Shown: positions 23,150-35,564, counted from the stretch's first letter. The stretch: 64,000 bases of DNA from Salticus scenicus (GCA_963930645.1 OZ005648.1:3082631-3146630); one strand, 5' to 3'. Numbers and translations are program-made. The notes: generated by a model from the letters alone, not told the origin.

Positions 23150-23372
23150 TTTTTCTTTGTTAACATGTGCTCAAAGGAAAGAATACATAAGTAGGATTGT
23201 ATTTATAGAATGACGTTTTACTTGTAATAAACAGCGTCATACCGGGTATGATAAATGTCAGTTTCATCCAATTTATTTGCATAAGTTTTGAGTTATCCTC
23301 ACTTTTCTTAAATTTTAGAAGCCAGATTATATAATCAATATTATTTAAATTGACAAAATACACAAAAGTGTA
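23150..23372 (+). repeat. Family D repeat, 3' part after the PLE insertion
   Basis: TTAACATGTGCTCAAA.GAA, TTGTAATAAACAG.GTCATA, GGTATGA.AAAT.T.AGT and GAGTTAT resemble the 3' half of the units in the 24.5-28.3 kb array (from GATAACATGCG onward). It therefore appears to be the other side of the family D copy split by the PLE. Confidence 0.55.
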
Positions 23373-23380
23373 TAAGTGAG

Positions 23381-24013
23381 CAGGGCTTAACCTGGCAAAA
23401 AAATTACTTTAGCATTTTAGCGAAAATAGGCAAGCACTATTTTAGCTTTATCGAAAGTTAATTCTTTGGATACCATTGATTTCTTTTACTTAGCTTTGTT
23501 ATCCTCAGTTTTGTTTTCTATTCCTTTTGTTCATTGATGATTTTAACCAAGCATCCATATTTGTGACTTTAAAAATATGAATCAGGGAAACTATGTTTTG
23601 ATTTTATCAATAGAAAAAGAGGTATTCATATCATGTGTAAAATGAAAAAGCAATTTAAAAATCAAGTGTAATGGTAGATAATTGTGAAATACTAGTGCTA
23701 AAAATGCTTCTATGAAGAAAATTCTGAATTCTAACATACTTTTAAATATTTTTGCATTTAAATTCAATCATTGAAAATTAAAAATAAATCCAAATTACTA
23801 TATAAATAAGGATTCCCAAAAATTTCAGTCCTTTCATAGTTTTTGCCTGCAAATATTACAAAAAAAAAAAAAAAAAATCTGAATTATTATATAGAGATAT
23901 TTTATACAATTATCCAGTTTTAGCTTTTTAGCGAAATTCTGACTGACTTGTTTTAGCAAAATAGGATACCTTTTAGCAAAATGCTAAAAAAACTAATGGC
24001 AGTTTAAACCCTG
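23381..24013. mobile_element. hAT-like non-autonomous element
   Basis: The left end CAGGGCTTAACCTGGCAAAA and the right end (minus strand CAGGGTTTAAACTGCCATTA) are imperfect inverted repeats. The match continues inward through TTTAGCATTTTAGC..AAATAGG. The CAGGG.TTAAAC.TGCCA form is typical of hAT termini. The flanks TAAGTGAG and AGTGAATG are similar but do not make a clean 8-bp duplication. The 633-bp core is AT-rich and non-coding. Confidence 0.72.
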
Positions 24014-24269
24014 AGTGAATGTATATGTTTAGCGGGTGTATAGCTAAAATCATCATGTATATATTTTTTGTAAACATTAAATTATTATACTAGTGATGCT
24101 TGCGTATTACGAGGAGCCACATTCCTTAATATAATGAAATTTTTAAACATCTAGAAAATCGCTACATGTGTGTCTACAGCGATAAATATTTTGGAATTGT
24201 TGTGTATAAATGCAATTATATAATCTGGCTCATTTATAGTATATTTTCTTTTAAAAAGGAAAAATTTCC
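24014..24269. other. AT-rich spacer
   Basis: Nothing is recognised. A small plus-strand frame at 24166-24354 has no known domain. Confidence 0.55.
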
Positions 24270-24803
24270 AATATATCGTATACTAAAGAAATACTCTATG
24301 AAAATTCAATCATGTAACAGCAGCGCAGGCAGTAGACCATCAAGTGTTTTTTAAGATCCGAGAAAGCCTTGTCATATCGACAGAAAAAGTCATCCATTTC
24401 GCTTTATAAAAATAATGTAAGAAACTACATTGTTTGACAAGAGAGGAAGAAACAATAAATATAAAAGAGCCTACTTAAGCATAGGGAAGATAATGTTATA
24501 GATCGTACAGATTATTTTAGGGATGTTCCCTTGAGAAATAATAGAAAAAAAAAAAGTATTGAAAGGCAAAATTTTTATGAATTTGTTTCACTTTTTAGAG
24601 ATGTAAACCTTGAGACAAACTGATGTTTATATCTCTATTTATCATGCTTAATGCACTATTTATGTAAAATGTTTTGTGAAGATTTTTTTTTTGTTTTAAG
24701 TAAGCTGTAAAAATTTATTTAGAGTGTTTATGAAAAAAAAAATTGATTTATGCTAGTGAACCAATATAAAAGAGCAACTATATATATATATATATATATA
24801 TAA
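24270..24803 (+). repeat. Family D copy 2 and first half-unit of the array
   Basis: It begins with the family D sequence (AAATACTCTATGAAAATTCAATCATG, then TTGTCATATCGACAGAAAAAG). At about 24476 it enters the array unit (AAGCATAGGGA.GATAATG, TTATAGATCGTACAGATTATTT, GAGACAAACTGATG) and stops at a (TA)n at 24779-24802, where a large insertion begins. The two halves of the first unit are thus separated by 1.36 kb. Confidence 0.75.
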
Positions 24804-26165
24804 TAGATAACGTAATAAAATTTAATCTTAAAATTTAGCAATTAATAGAACTAAAACAATAACAGCACACTAAAATATAGAACTGAATTTAACATAGAGG
24901 AAAGAATGACACAAAAAGTTGCGATATAGATAAGGAACCAATGAGTTACCATATTAACTTAAAATACTTACGCCGACCTGAAAGATAATAAAAAAGGACC
25001 ATTAAACTTGTGAAAGAGAAAAAGGACAATAAACCACATAATCAATTGGATATAAATGCTTAAAATTAGAAGCATACTTTCAAGGGGCGCATACTTCATA
25101 AAGCAGAGAAAGCTGCAACGATTTCGTAAAACGATATTGCTAATCATAGCAATTTATATCATCTCACGCCCCGATCAATGCAGCAAAAAAACCATAAAGA
25201 ATGAGAAAAAAGTGAAAAATTAAATTAAAACAAAGAATAAATAAATATTAATTAAAATCTTAAAGGAAACCAAAGTAATAACATGAAATAATCAGAGTAA
25301 CCACATGGAAAACAGTTAACACAAACTGGAAAAATGGTTGATGCCAAAACCTAAATTGAAGTTAAAATAATAGCTCGACAGATATCGATTAATCGAAAAT
25401 ACTTCAGAACAATTACATTAAAGATAAAATACACAGAGTAAATATTAAATGATAATGTTAAAATTAATACTAGTGGAGTTAAATTAAATCGTACCAAAAA
25501 TATTAATAATTAAATCGTTTAAGATAAGGACTGAAGAATGAAGGTATAAGACTACTGAGTACAAGCGCCATCTTTCGGTTAGCTATAAAAACATTAAGTC
25601 AGTTAAATAAGATGTATTGACTGAAAGATTAAGATAATTTAGAAGTACTAACAGCAAGATTAAGATAATTTTTAAGATTTTATTTTGAAGTCAAATTATT
25701 AAGTGTAAAGTTTAAGATAATTTAAAAGTATTAACAGCAAGATTAAGATAATTTTTAAGATTTTTATTTTGAAGTCAAATTATTAAGTGTTAAGTTTTAA
25801 GAAGACATAATTACAAGCAATAATGCCAAAGAGCACACATGTAAGGATAAGCATTATAATGCGGTCATCAATAATAATTAAAATTAAAAATTAAAATATT
25901 TTTATTTTGAAGTCAAAGTATTAAATGTTAAGTTTTAAGAAGAGTCAATTACAAGCAATAATGCCAAAGAGCACACATATAAGGATAAGCATTATAATGC
26001 AGTCATCATAAATTAAAATAAAATTTAAAAGATTTTTTTTTTATTAATATTTATAAGATTTTATTTTTGTTATGCAAATAGATAGATTGTTCAAACTTAA
26101 CAAGGGAAGCCCCAAGTAGCCAGAAGCACATAGTAAAATTTAGTGATAAAAGAGTTCAAAATTCA
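24804..26165. repeat. Insert splitting the first array unit, with internal duplications
   Basis: This 1.36-kb A-rich segment lies between two (TA)n tracts exactly where the array unit has its own (TA)n. Inside, AGATTAAGATAATTT...TTTTGAAGTCAAATTATTAAG is duplicated (about 25625 and 25712). A ~140-bp stretch with ACAAGCAATAATGCCAAAGAGCACACAT and AAGGATAAGCATTATAATGC occurs twice (about 25810 and 25950). No protein is encoded and no inverted termini were found. Confidence 0.65.
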
Positions 26166-28325
26166 TAGTATCAATATATATATATATATGATAACATGCG
26201 CCTAAATGAACAACGACATAAAGTAGCTTGTAGGTTAATTGTAATAAACAGAATCATATATGGTATGAAAAATATTATCAGTAACTTTAGTTGCCTAATT
26301 TGTTAAGAGTTATTTTGAATTTTTTGTTCCTTTTTTTTTTTTTTTTTAATATATATATAAGCATAGGGAGAATAATGTTATAGATCGTACAGATTATTTT
26401 AGGGATGTTCCCTTGAGAAATAATAGAAAAAAAAAGTATTGAAAGGCAAAATTTTTATGCATTTGTTTCACTTTTTAAGGATGTAAACCTTGAGACAAAC
26501 TGATGTTTATATCTCTGTTTATCATGCTTAACGCACTATTTATGTCGCACTATTTATGTAAAATGTTTTGTGAAGATTTTTTTTTTTTTAAGTAAGCTGT
26601 AAAAATTTATTTAGAGTGTTTATGAAAAAAAAAAAGAATGATTTATGCTAGTGAGCCAATATAAAAGAGCAACTATATAGTATATATATATATATATATA
26701 TATATATGATAACATGCGCTTAAATGAACAACGACATAAAGTAGCTTGTAGGTTAATTGTAATAAACAGAATCATATATGGTATGAAAAATATTATCAGT
26801 AACTTTAGTTGCCTAATTTGTTAAGAGTTATTTTGAATTTTTTGTTCCTTTTTTTTTAAATATATATATAAGCATAGGGAGAATAATGTTATAGATCGTA
26901 CAGATTATTTTAGGGATGTTTCCTTGAGAAATAATAGAAAGAAAAAAGTATTGAAAGGCAAAATTTTTATGCATTTGTTTCACATTTAAGGATGTAAACC
27001 TTGAGACAAACTGATGTTTATATCTCTATTTATCATGCTTAATGCACTATTTATGTAAAATGTTTTGTGAAGATTTTTTTTTTTAAGTAAGCTGTAAAAA
27101 TTTATTTAGAGTGTTTATGAAAAAAAAAAATGATTTATGCTAGTGAACCAATATAAAAGAGCAACTATATAGTATATATATATATATGATAACATGCGCT
27201 TAAATGAACAACGACATAAAGTAGCTTGTAGGTTAATTGCAATAAACAGAATCATATATGGTATGAAAAATATTATCAGTAACTTTAGTTGCCTAATTTG
27301 TTAAGAGTTATTTTGAATTTTTTGTTCCTTTTTTTTAAAAATTATTATATAAGCATAGGGAGAATAATGTTATAGATCGTACAGATTATTTTAGGGATGT
27401 TTCCTTGAGAAATAATAGAAAAAAAAAAGTATTGAAAGGCAAAATTTTTATGCATTTGTTTCACTTTTTAAGGATGTAAACCTTGAGACAAACTGATGTT
27501 TATATCTCTATTTATCATGCTTAATGCACTATTTATGTAAAATATTTTGTGAAGATTTTTTTTTTTTTTAAGTAAGCTGTAAAAATTTATTTAGAGTGTT
27601 TATGAAAAAAAAAAAAAAAAAAAAATTGATTTATGCTAGTGAACCAATATAAAAGAGCAACTATATATATATATATATATGATAACATGCGCCTAAATGA
27701 ACAACGACATAAAGTAGCTTGTAGGTTAATTGTAATAAACAGAATCATATATGGTACGAAAAATATTATCAGTAACTTTAGTTGCCTAATTTGTTTAGAG
27801 TTATTTTGAATTTTTTGTTCCTTTTTTTTTAAATATATATATAAGCATAGGGAAAATAATGTTATAGATCGTGCAGATTATTTTAGGGATGTTCCCTTGA
27901 GAAATAATAGAAAAAAAAAAGTATTGAAAGGCAAAATTTTTATGCATTTGTTTCACTTTTTAAGGATGTAAACCTTGAGACAAACTGATGTTTATATCTC
28001 TATTCATCATGCTTAATGCACTATTTATGTAAAATGTTTTGTGAAGATTTTTTTTTCTTTTAAGTAAGCTGTAAAAATTTATTTAGAGTGTTTATGAAAA
28101 AAAAAAAAATTTGATTTATGCTAGTGAACCAATATAAAAGAGCAACTATATATATATGATAACATGCGCCTAAATGAACAACGACATAAAGTAGCTTGCA
28201 GGTTAATTGTAATAAACAGAATCATATATGGTATGAAAAATATTATCAGTAACTTTAGTTGCCTAATTTGTTTAGAGTTGTTTTGAATTTTTTGTTCCTT
28301 TTTTTTAAAAAAAATATATATATAT
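26166..28325 (+). repeat. Tandem array of ~480-520-bp units
   Basis: GATAACATGCG occurs at 26190, 26708, 27188, 27681 and 28158, giving spacings of 518, 480, 493 and 477 bp. Length differences come mostly from the (TA)n and poly-T/poly-A tracts and, in the first unit, from a small TCGCACTATTTATG duplication. Units are otherwise very similar. Each runs GATAACATGCGCCTAAATGA, CTTGTAGGTTAATTG.AATAA, poly-T, AAGCATAGGGAGAATAATG, TTCCCTTGAGAAATAATAG, CTTGAGACAAACTGATG, ATTTATGCTAGTGA.CCAATA. No frame is conserved between units. Confidence 0.9.
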
Positions 28326-28888
28326 ATTGGATTATATTATTCAAGTTCTCAGCAGTCACTATTTTGAATGCCATTTTTTATATAATATAAAATCGCGTGA
28401 TTTGTTCGAAGATATGTACTACGAGTACAAATGATTAATAAGGATTGCTATTAGAAGAAGTAATATTCAAAATAATGACTTCTGTGGACCCTGTAGTATT
28501 GTATTAATTTGAATATACATTATTTATATTGATCGCACATACATGCATACATCATGCTTGTGGATAACCATTATATATTTGATTTTAGAAATATTAGACT
28601 ACCACAAAAGTGTTACGTATGTACAGTTTTTAATAAGTGAAATTACTGTAAATCTAATAAAAAGTAGTATGTTGTAGCCATCACAAAACTTTCTGGTATA
28701 TTTTCCTATACAAGTAAATCCAGTGAAAATTATTTGTTAAAATGGGTATTTATCAAAATTATATTCCGCGATGATTAATGACAAAAGAAGGTCATTCTTT
28801 TGCCCTATAGACGACAACCTCGAGGGAAAAAAAAGAAATCGTCACAGATATATTTTCAAACCACTCGCTTAAAGATGTCAATATATTT
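28326..28888. other. AT-rich spacer, nothing recognised
   Basis: It lies between the tandem array and a family A element. No gene, terminus or repeat unit was identified. Confidence 0.6.
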
Positions 28889-29925
28889 TTACTTTCCGAA
28901 CACTATAGTGAGGAAAGTATTGTAATCATGTCAAAAATCCGAATTGGAGATTTTGATGTTTCTATACGTTTCGAGGTCCCCTGAGTCCGTTTCCACTATT
29001 TTTGAGATGATGTATGTATGTGTGTGTGTATGTGTGTATGTGTGTATGTGTGTATGTCTGTGAGTGAACACGCTAGCGTCTAAACGCATTGTTCGAATAA
29101 GTTGAAAGTTGGTACGTATATTGTAAGTCACCATAGTACGAACCCTATAGATTTTGGTGAATCTAGCACTTATAGTTTTTTTACAGGGACACAAAGAAAA
29201 ATTCTTTATCATTATGGCCTATGGGACCAAAATCATAAAAGTGCGATAGCATCTAAACGCCTTATTCAATTGAGCAAAAACTTTATACACATATTATAGG
29301 TCACAGATACTCAATCTGTATAGATTTTGGTGAATCTAGCACTTATAGCTTTTTTACAGGGGCACAAAGAAAAATTCTTTATCATTATGGCCTATGGGGC
29401 CAAATTTTTAAAAGTGTGATAGCGTCTAAACGCCTTATTAATCTGAGCAAAAAATTTGTACACATATTATAGGTCACAGTTGCACCAACTGTATAGATTT
29501 TGGTGAATCTAGCACTTGCAGTTTTTTTACAGGGACACAAAGAAAAATTCTTTATCATTATGGCCTATGGGACTAAATTTTTAAAAGTACGATAGCATCT
29601 AAACGTGTGTTTTCATATTGAATTCAGCTGAAAATTTATATGAGTATAAAAAATCACTGTTGCACTAACTATAAGCATTTTGGTGAATCTAGCATTTATA
29701 GATTTTTACAGGGACACAACGAAAAATTCTTTATCATTATGATTTAAGGACTTAAAGTTCAGTACCGTTAAATAAAACCTCGTGTGATATATGGAGAAAA
29801 ATACTCAAACACTCTATTATGGTTTTCTCTCTTTTGTTTGTTTAGCAACTCATCTTTCTTTATTTTATCTACAAAACTGTTAGTTACTCAATGTTCGGAA
29901 AGTCGAGTGGAGTCACTCCAGATTT
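28889..29925 (+). mobile_element. Family A element with hairpin head and 173-bp units
   Basis: The left end is a hairpin: ACTTTCC (28891-28897) pairs with GGAAAGT (28912-28918) around CACTATAGTG. The right end TGTTCGGAAAGT (29892-29903) is the exact inverse of the first 12 bases, and is followed by the small palindrome TGGAGTCACTCCA. A (TG)n tract follows the head. Then four units starting TCTAAACG at 29079, 29252, 29425 and 29598 repeat with a period of exactly 173 bp. Each contains ATTTTGGTGAATCTAGCA, TTTTTTACAGGG and CAAAGAAAAATTCTTTATCA. The short frames inside have no known domain. Other copies are at 41.7-43.7 and 49.0-49.5 kb. Confidence 0.78.
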
Positions 29926-30644
29926 TTTTTTTTTTTTTTTTGAAAAATACTTGACTAATAACTTTGACTAATACTTGACTAATACTTGACTTATAACTTT
30001 GAAAATTTTTTTAAAGTGGGTACTACACATACAAAATTTTATTCTGGTTTATCATTACCATTATAAATAAAAACTTGCAATTTCACAATTATGGGTTAAA
30101 ATCCATCTTGCTATTTGGCTCCTTATGGAAATTTTGCGCCATATTAAAAATTATGTAAAAACTGAGCAGCTCTTAGACGATATACACGAAAAGTTGACAG
30201 ACACTAATTTATGTGAAAACATAACTAAATGTAACTTAAAAAAAAAAAAAAAAAAATTCTATTCATTAACTCTCGATTTAGATCTTCCAAAAATTTTTGA
30301 CAGGCACAGAAAGACTATCAAATATTACTATTTACTAGTGATCAAATCGTATACAAGATATCTAAACGTGTAAATTTGTCTAAACTTTTTACGAATTCAA
30401 TACTTTCATCTAGTGAACCTAGAAAAAAAAAAATAAAAACAGTATGCAATTCTTTTTTTCAAAATTTCAATCTTATTAAAATAACAAAGAATAAAATAAA
30501 CAAAAGAAAGCATTCTTTAATATTTATTAAAAAGGAATTGTATTCCTCACTTCTGTAAAATTCTTAAAGATCTAAAAAGTTAATATTTGAATAACAACAA
30601 ATATTTTGCTTTTATAATACATTTCCTATTTTCTTTTCCGAAAG
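29926..30644. other. AT-rich spacer with short TACTTGACTAA repeat
   Basis: Small tandem copies of TACTTGACTAA lie at about 29946-29995. Two small plus-strand frames (30125-30373 and 30376-30558) are Lys/Asn-rich from A-runs and match no family I know. Confidence 0.5.
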
Positions 30645-31060
30645 AAACTGTCTCAATGTATCAAATACAAAAGAAATACGTTATAAGAATTCAATCACGG
30701 AAGTCCCCGAGAGCAACGCGGACAGTAAACCATCACGAAAGTGTTTCTTAAGATCAGAGAAAAAGTCTTATCATATCGACAGAAAAACTCATGATCCATT
30801 TCTTTTTGGAAAAAATCACGAAACTATATTCTCTGATAATAGAAAACCAACAACATATGTCAAAAAGAATGATCTAGGCATGGAGAAGTTGAGTAGGGAA
30901 GAATGTGAATTTAATTTAGGGACATTCCCTTGAGAAACGAAAGTGCATAGAAGTGCTTTGCGATCTAAGTATTTTACTTCTTTTTACTTCTTGTCAATTT
31001 TAGAATTCGAGACAAAATAATATTTAAAATCTCCATTTATTTTCATGATAGTATATTTAT
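30645..31060 (+). repeat. Family D dispersed repeat, copy 3
   Basis: It is collinear with copies 1 and 2: CAATGTATCAAATACAAA, AATTCAATCACGGAAGTCCC, CGAGAGCAACGCGGACAGTA, TCTTATCATATCGACAGAAA, then GGGACATTCCCTTGAGAAA and a GAGACAAA word. It diverges from the array units at the 3' side. Confidence 0.7.
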
Positions 31061-31076
31061 GTATAACAGATATTTA

Positions 31077-31640
31077 TTTTTACTTTCTTCTATATTCAAT
31101 AGAAGAAAGTATTGGATTCGTAAACATTTTCGACCTAAGTTTTTGATGAGTTTATACGTTTTGAGAGCTGTAGAACACGATTTGACCATTTTTAGAAAAT
31201 GTCTGTCTGTCTGTCAGTCTGTGTGTGTGTGACAAAATTTTGTGGCAACTGTATCTCAGGAACTACTGCACAGAATTTCATACAAATTGGTATGTAGTTG
31301 CACCTTGACATAAATTAGTGCGTATCAACTTTTGGTAAAAAATGTCTTACAGGTTGCGTTGTCATCCCGCTTTTTCTAAATTTTTAACAGGGTGATATAA
31401 GACAAAATTTTCGATAAATGTGCATAAAGAAAATTATTTTTTAATAATCATTATGAAATTTACAAGAATTATTTATAATAGAGATAGTCAACTGGGAAAT
31501 TTTTTTTCTATGTGTAGGAGCCTCGCCCCCCACCCCCCTGGGGGTAAGTCCCCCCTCGAGGGGAGTAAATTTTCATGATGGGTATCTTTAAAAAGAGCTC
31601 GCCAATACCTTTAAAACGAATGGTTGAATCATCGATCATC
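31077..31640 (+). repeat. Family B hairpin-headed repeat, copy 1
   Basis: It opens with a perfect 12-bp-stem hairpin ACTTTCTTCTAT/ATAGAAGAAAGT (31082-31110), then ATTGGATTCGTAAACATTTT, TTTTTAGAAAATGTCTGTCT, a GTCTGT/(GT)n tract, TGTGGCAACTGTATCTCAGG and AACTACTGCACAGAATTTC. It ends in GC-rich sequence (CCCCCCACCCCCCTGGGGG near 31527). The first 360 bp is shared with the copy at 37.13 kb. No protein is encoded. Confidence 0.75.
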
Positions 31641-33471
31641 GATAATTTAAACTAAAGTTATCGGTTTTTTTCATTAAAAAAAAAAATAAAATAAATAAAA
31701 AATAAAATAAATGTAATATTGACAATAAAATTGACTTTTTTTGGATATTTAGTGTTATACTACTTCTCTAATATGGAAATCGTCTGCATTATCATGGAAG
31801 AAAATTTTTTTAGATAATTTTAATAAATTATTTTTAGTGAGTGAATTGGTATTGGAAAATATAGAAGAAAGTCATATGGTGGCCACAACATACTAGTTTT
31901 AAAGTAGGAAAAAAAATATTTAGAACGTTGATAAATATTAATTTAATTTTATACTGATGAATAGGCATATTCTGATCCTTATTCTGTTTGATGCACTTAA
32001 ATGAAACAGTACATGGGGTGACAATTATTGTCTGAAGAATGTAATTCCAGTAATCAATACAAAATAATGGTAGAGAATGATAATAAATATGGATTTTGAA
32101 AATAGCATAAATTGCTTGTAAACCAGCACTTATACATTTTATGTTGACATTTTGCAAAATATTTATACTTCGGGATGGATATAATAATATTTTTAATCTC
32201 TTATTATTGAGTGTTATTAAGAAAGTAACGATGTTTTGAATTTTACATCTAAAAACACCAAATTATTATGAATATATATAAAAACGAATGTTACATTTAT
32301 TTTTAAATTTTTCTTATATTTATGATTTCATATTCGTTTTTAAAAGTTTTTCAAAGATGTTCCCGTTTATAAGAATTCAATTAATTTAAACAAATGATGT
32401 ACTGTTTTTACATCTTACTGTTAATTTTCGTGATGATTTTATAGTTTTTCTTATCACTTTTCTTATCAGAAGGGGGTGCATATAAATTCAGCCTTCAATA
32501 AAATTATCTAATATTAAAGAATTTTTTTAAAAAGCTGTGCTAATGGAGATCTTTTGAATAAATTATTTTCAAAAATAAATAACTTAAATTTTACCTTTTT
32601 ACGAATTATTTATTTTCAGCATTTTACATTCATTTCGATCATACTAAAATGATAAAATAATTATCAAAATCAAGTGAAATATTTTAACAACATTTATATC
32701 ATGCTTATAAATCATACAGTCCTTTCAAATAATCTCAATCATATTTATCTTTTCTCAAATTTGCTTTTGTAAATAAATATTTTCATCATTAATGTAATCC
32801 AATTATTCAAATGTTTCGTTGAACTCGTTTAATAAATATGCAAGTATAGTACGAAAGTATAGTTTCTGCAACGAAACATTTAGTACGAAAGTATAGTTTT
32901 ATTTTTCTTGTCGAAAGTATAGTTTCTGTAATTGTCATAAATATAATAGATGTGGGCATAAATTCTATAATTTGATTATTGTTTATTAGCGTGAACGATA
33001 TATGCATTTGTTTGGACAGTTTCATTTTGCAAATTATTCATAAATTATGACTTCTGTTATAATAATTAGGAAAATATGTCAAAGTATATTAGTTCTGCAT
33101 GAATACAAAATTTTGTATGTGCAAAATAACAAAAAAGAAAAGTTTACTTTTTTAAAAATTATATTTTAAATTATATATATGATTAAAAAATAAAAAAAAA
33201 AGTATTAATGTATTGTCTTGTTCACGTATGCATATATAACTTATTTTAATGTATACATGCATTTGCATACAATATATTTTATGTGTGTCTTAATGTTTGC
33301 CATGTGAAAATATTTAAGATACTGACATAAATGCTCACAAAAATTTCTGAAAAACTTTAAGGAAATTATAAATCATTGTGAATATTCAAAACATCTCAGT
33401 CGGCAAAAACAAGGTTAAAAAATATGAAACCAACTCAACATGTTTTGCCAAGTGACAAAGTGCGATCGATA
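31641..33471. other. AT-rich spacer with short 30-bp-class repeat
   Basis: A ~33-bp motif containing ACGAAAGTATAGTTT recurs three times at about 32848-32935. A 107-residue minus-strand frame (31834-32157) shows no domain or signal and is probably chance. The remainder is AT-rich. Confidence 0.5.
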
Positions 33472-33475
33472 TTAA

Positions 33476-34027
33476 CCCTACAAGGCACCCAGTTCCATAT
33501 GTGGAATACCGATTTAATCGCTCCTATAGCTATAAAACTATTAATAGCGACATCTCTTGACATCTTGATAGAAGCTACTGACATTTAGCAATGTAGTAAT
33601 ACAAATCATTACCTAAAGAGGTCGTTCGTGTTTTTGTTATAGTGCACTCAGTGTGAAATTTGAATGAAAGTGATACGTTAGTCGTTTGCCTGAATTCCAA
33701 TATAAAAAAAGAGTAGTTATTGAACAGTTTTGACTCGAAAAAAAATACTGTGTGTTATAACGAAGTGTATATTTTGCAGAGGTAAGGTATTTTTTTTATA
33801 TTACAATGGTAAACTTATTAGTAAATCATATTTTTGTGTAAGTTCCACATACGGTACGTTGAGCTAAAAAGTTGATTTTTCCGTAAAATATGGTTTCATT
33901 TATTTTTATAAGTTTTATATAAGTGTTTTTATAAGTTCTTTTTTTTTTATAAGTTTTCCCTATCTTCTGATCACTCATTACAACCTATATATTTTTGTCG
34001 CTTGAGATAATATTGAGCTTTGTAGGG
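33476..34027. mobile_element. piggyBac-like non-autonomous element
   Basis: The left end CCCTACAAGGCAC follows TTAA (33472-33475). The right end, on the minus strand, reads CCCTACAAAGCTC and abuts TAAC, one change from TTAA. CCC termini flanked by TTAA are the mark of piggyBac integration. The 552-bp core is non-coding. An internal inverse of the subterminal CCATATGTGG word appears near 33845. Confidence 0.62.
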
Positions 34028-34654
34028 TAACTCATACTCATTTTAAACGTTTAGATATTTAGTAATTCTAATGTGTTAGAAGTTTCAAACGTCAAACAAT
34101 GTTACCTGATCTTTAATATCAGGTTGATCTAGATTACAAACTTCTCAGCACTTGCGAGACTCTAAATAATTGTTCTGACACTTAACTGGTTTAACCCTGT
34201 TAGTAACCATGAAAATCGCAGTTTAAAAAAAGATATTTACAGAAGGATTTCAAATTTTGCTGTCTATAGAGCATGAGCAATGAAATGTATTTCTCTCATA
34301 TCTCCAGAGAAGTCTTCTAGCTAACAATGGAGATTGGAACATGAGCAATGTAGTGGACAACATTGAGGCAATGTGTTTTGCCTACGGCAGTATTCGAATA
34401 GAGAAGAAATGTTACACAATATTGAAACCTTTTTCCATCAATTGATTTTCTATTTCAGAAAAGAGTTAAAAAGTTTCAAAAAGTTTTACAGGCAGAAGTT
34501 AAATGAGAGGTTAGCTGCTAAATCAGGGCATTCCGCGAGGAGTCTCGATTTTCTCTACAAAGTGATAACTGCCGTGCCTTAGATGTAGAAAGCATCTTTT
34601 CTGTATATGATTATTAAATGTCAGATTTAAATAAGATTTGTGCAAAATAAAATT
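34028..34654. other. Spacer, nothing recognised
   Basis: Slightly less AT-rich, but no element termini, conserved frame or RNA gene was identified. Confidence 0.5.
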
Positions 34655-34885
34655 GTTAAAATATTGTTCATAGAAATACCTCTCATAGAACGCAACGTTA
34701 AAATACTTTTCGGTGTCCCCGTACACAAACCTGCGATTTTCTTTATTCCATTTTCAATAGGGAACTGGAATAACATACATCAGATTTTAAGGAATTCCAT
34801 TAGTATTTACCGGATTAGAACGCGGGAAGACAGGCAGACAAATCGAAGTCATGAACATTTTTAAATTTTGTTGGAAAGATTTAAT
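34655..34885 (+). repeat. Family C fragment
   Basis: CATAGAAATACCTCTCATAG, GTACACAAACCTG, TTCAATAGGGAACTGGAATA, GAACGCGGGAAGACAGGCAG and TTTGTTGGAAAGA match the last unit and right terminus of the family C element at 10.02-10.24 kb in the same order. This is a solo 3' end. Confidence 0.7.
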
Positions 34886-35036
34886 AAAAGGTATAATTTT
34901 ATTATACTTTAAATTTTCGTTAAAAAAAAAAAGTTAAAAAAATGAATAGATACTAATTTTAAAAGTGATAAAAAATAATAAGATTGCATTTCCTTGCAAA
35001 AATAATAAACATTTTATTTTTCGTGACGACCTCATT
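34886..35036. other. Short AT-rich spacer
   Basis: Nothing is recognised. Confidence 0.5.
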
Positions 35037-35040
35037 TTAA

Positions 35041-35564
35041 CCCATTACCCGCTGGTGTTGCGTTCACGCAACACCAGAAAAAATCGCGTTTAGTAGTTAA
35101 CTAAAAAAGGTTCTTTATATTAAGTATTGTTTTTAAGTAAAATAAAAGGATGGATGTTTATTTTATTACAAAAAAATTTGATCTGAAAAAAAGTTTTAAG
35201 TTTAAAAATAGATTTCAAACTTGAAACACATTTCAAGTGAAAAGTTTTGAAAATCTTCACATTTGAATGAGTTTACATAACTTTAAAAGAAAATGTTTTC
35301 GTATTAAAATAATTACTTTTGTAGTTATCTGTAGTTTATTTTGTTTTATGCTCCCTCAAGAAAATTTCCGTAAACATTTATTTGTATTCATTCTATACTG
35401 TAATTCCAGTGAAGCTGTACAAATACAACACCCTCTCTTTAGTAAGATAAGACTAATTTTAATAATTTTATTTTAAATTATTGTTATATATGGTCAAATT
35501 AATGAGTATTACTGTTTTCATTTAGAAAAAAAAATCATTATTTCGAGTTTTGGTGGTTAATGGG
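35041..35564. mobile_element. piggyBac-type MITE with subterminal hairpin
   Basis: Perfect TTAA flanks lie at 35037-35040 and 35565-35568. The left end CCCATTACCCGCTGGTG and the right end (minus strand CCCATTAACCACCAAAA) are imperfect inverted repeats. Just inside the left end, CTGGTGTTGCG-TTCA-CGCAACACCAG forms an 11-bp-stem hairpin (35051-35076), absent from the right end. The 524-bp core is non-coding. Confidence 0.85.

Noticed and set aside
26166..28325. CRISPR-like or telomeric array
   Set aside because: Units are ~480-520 bp direct tandem copies without short repeat/spacer structure, in clearly eukaryotic DNA.
31834..32157. 107-residue minus-strand frame
   Set aside because: No motif, signal or compositional difference from surrounding AT-rich sequence; length is plausible by chance.
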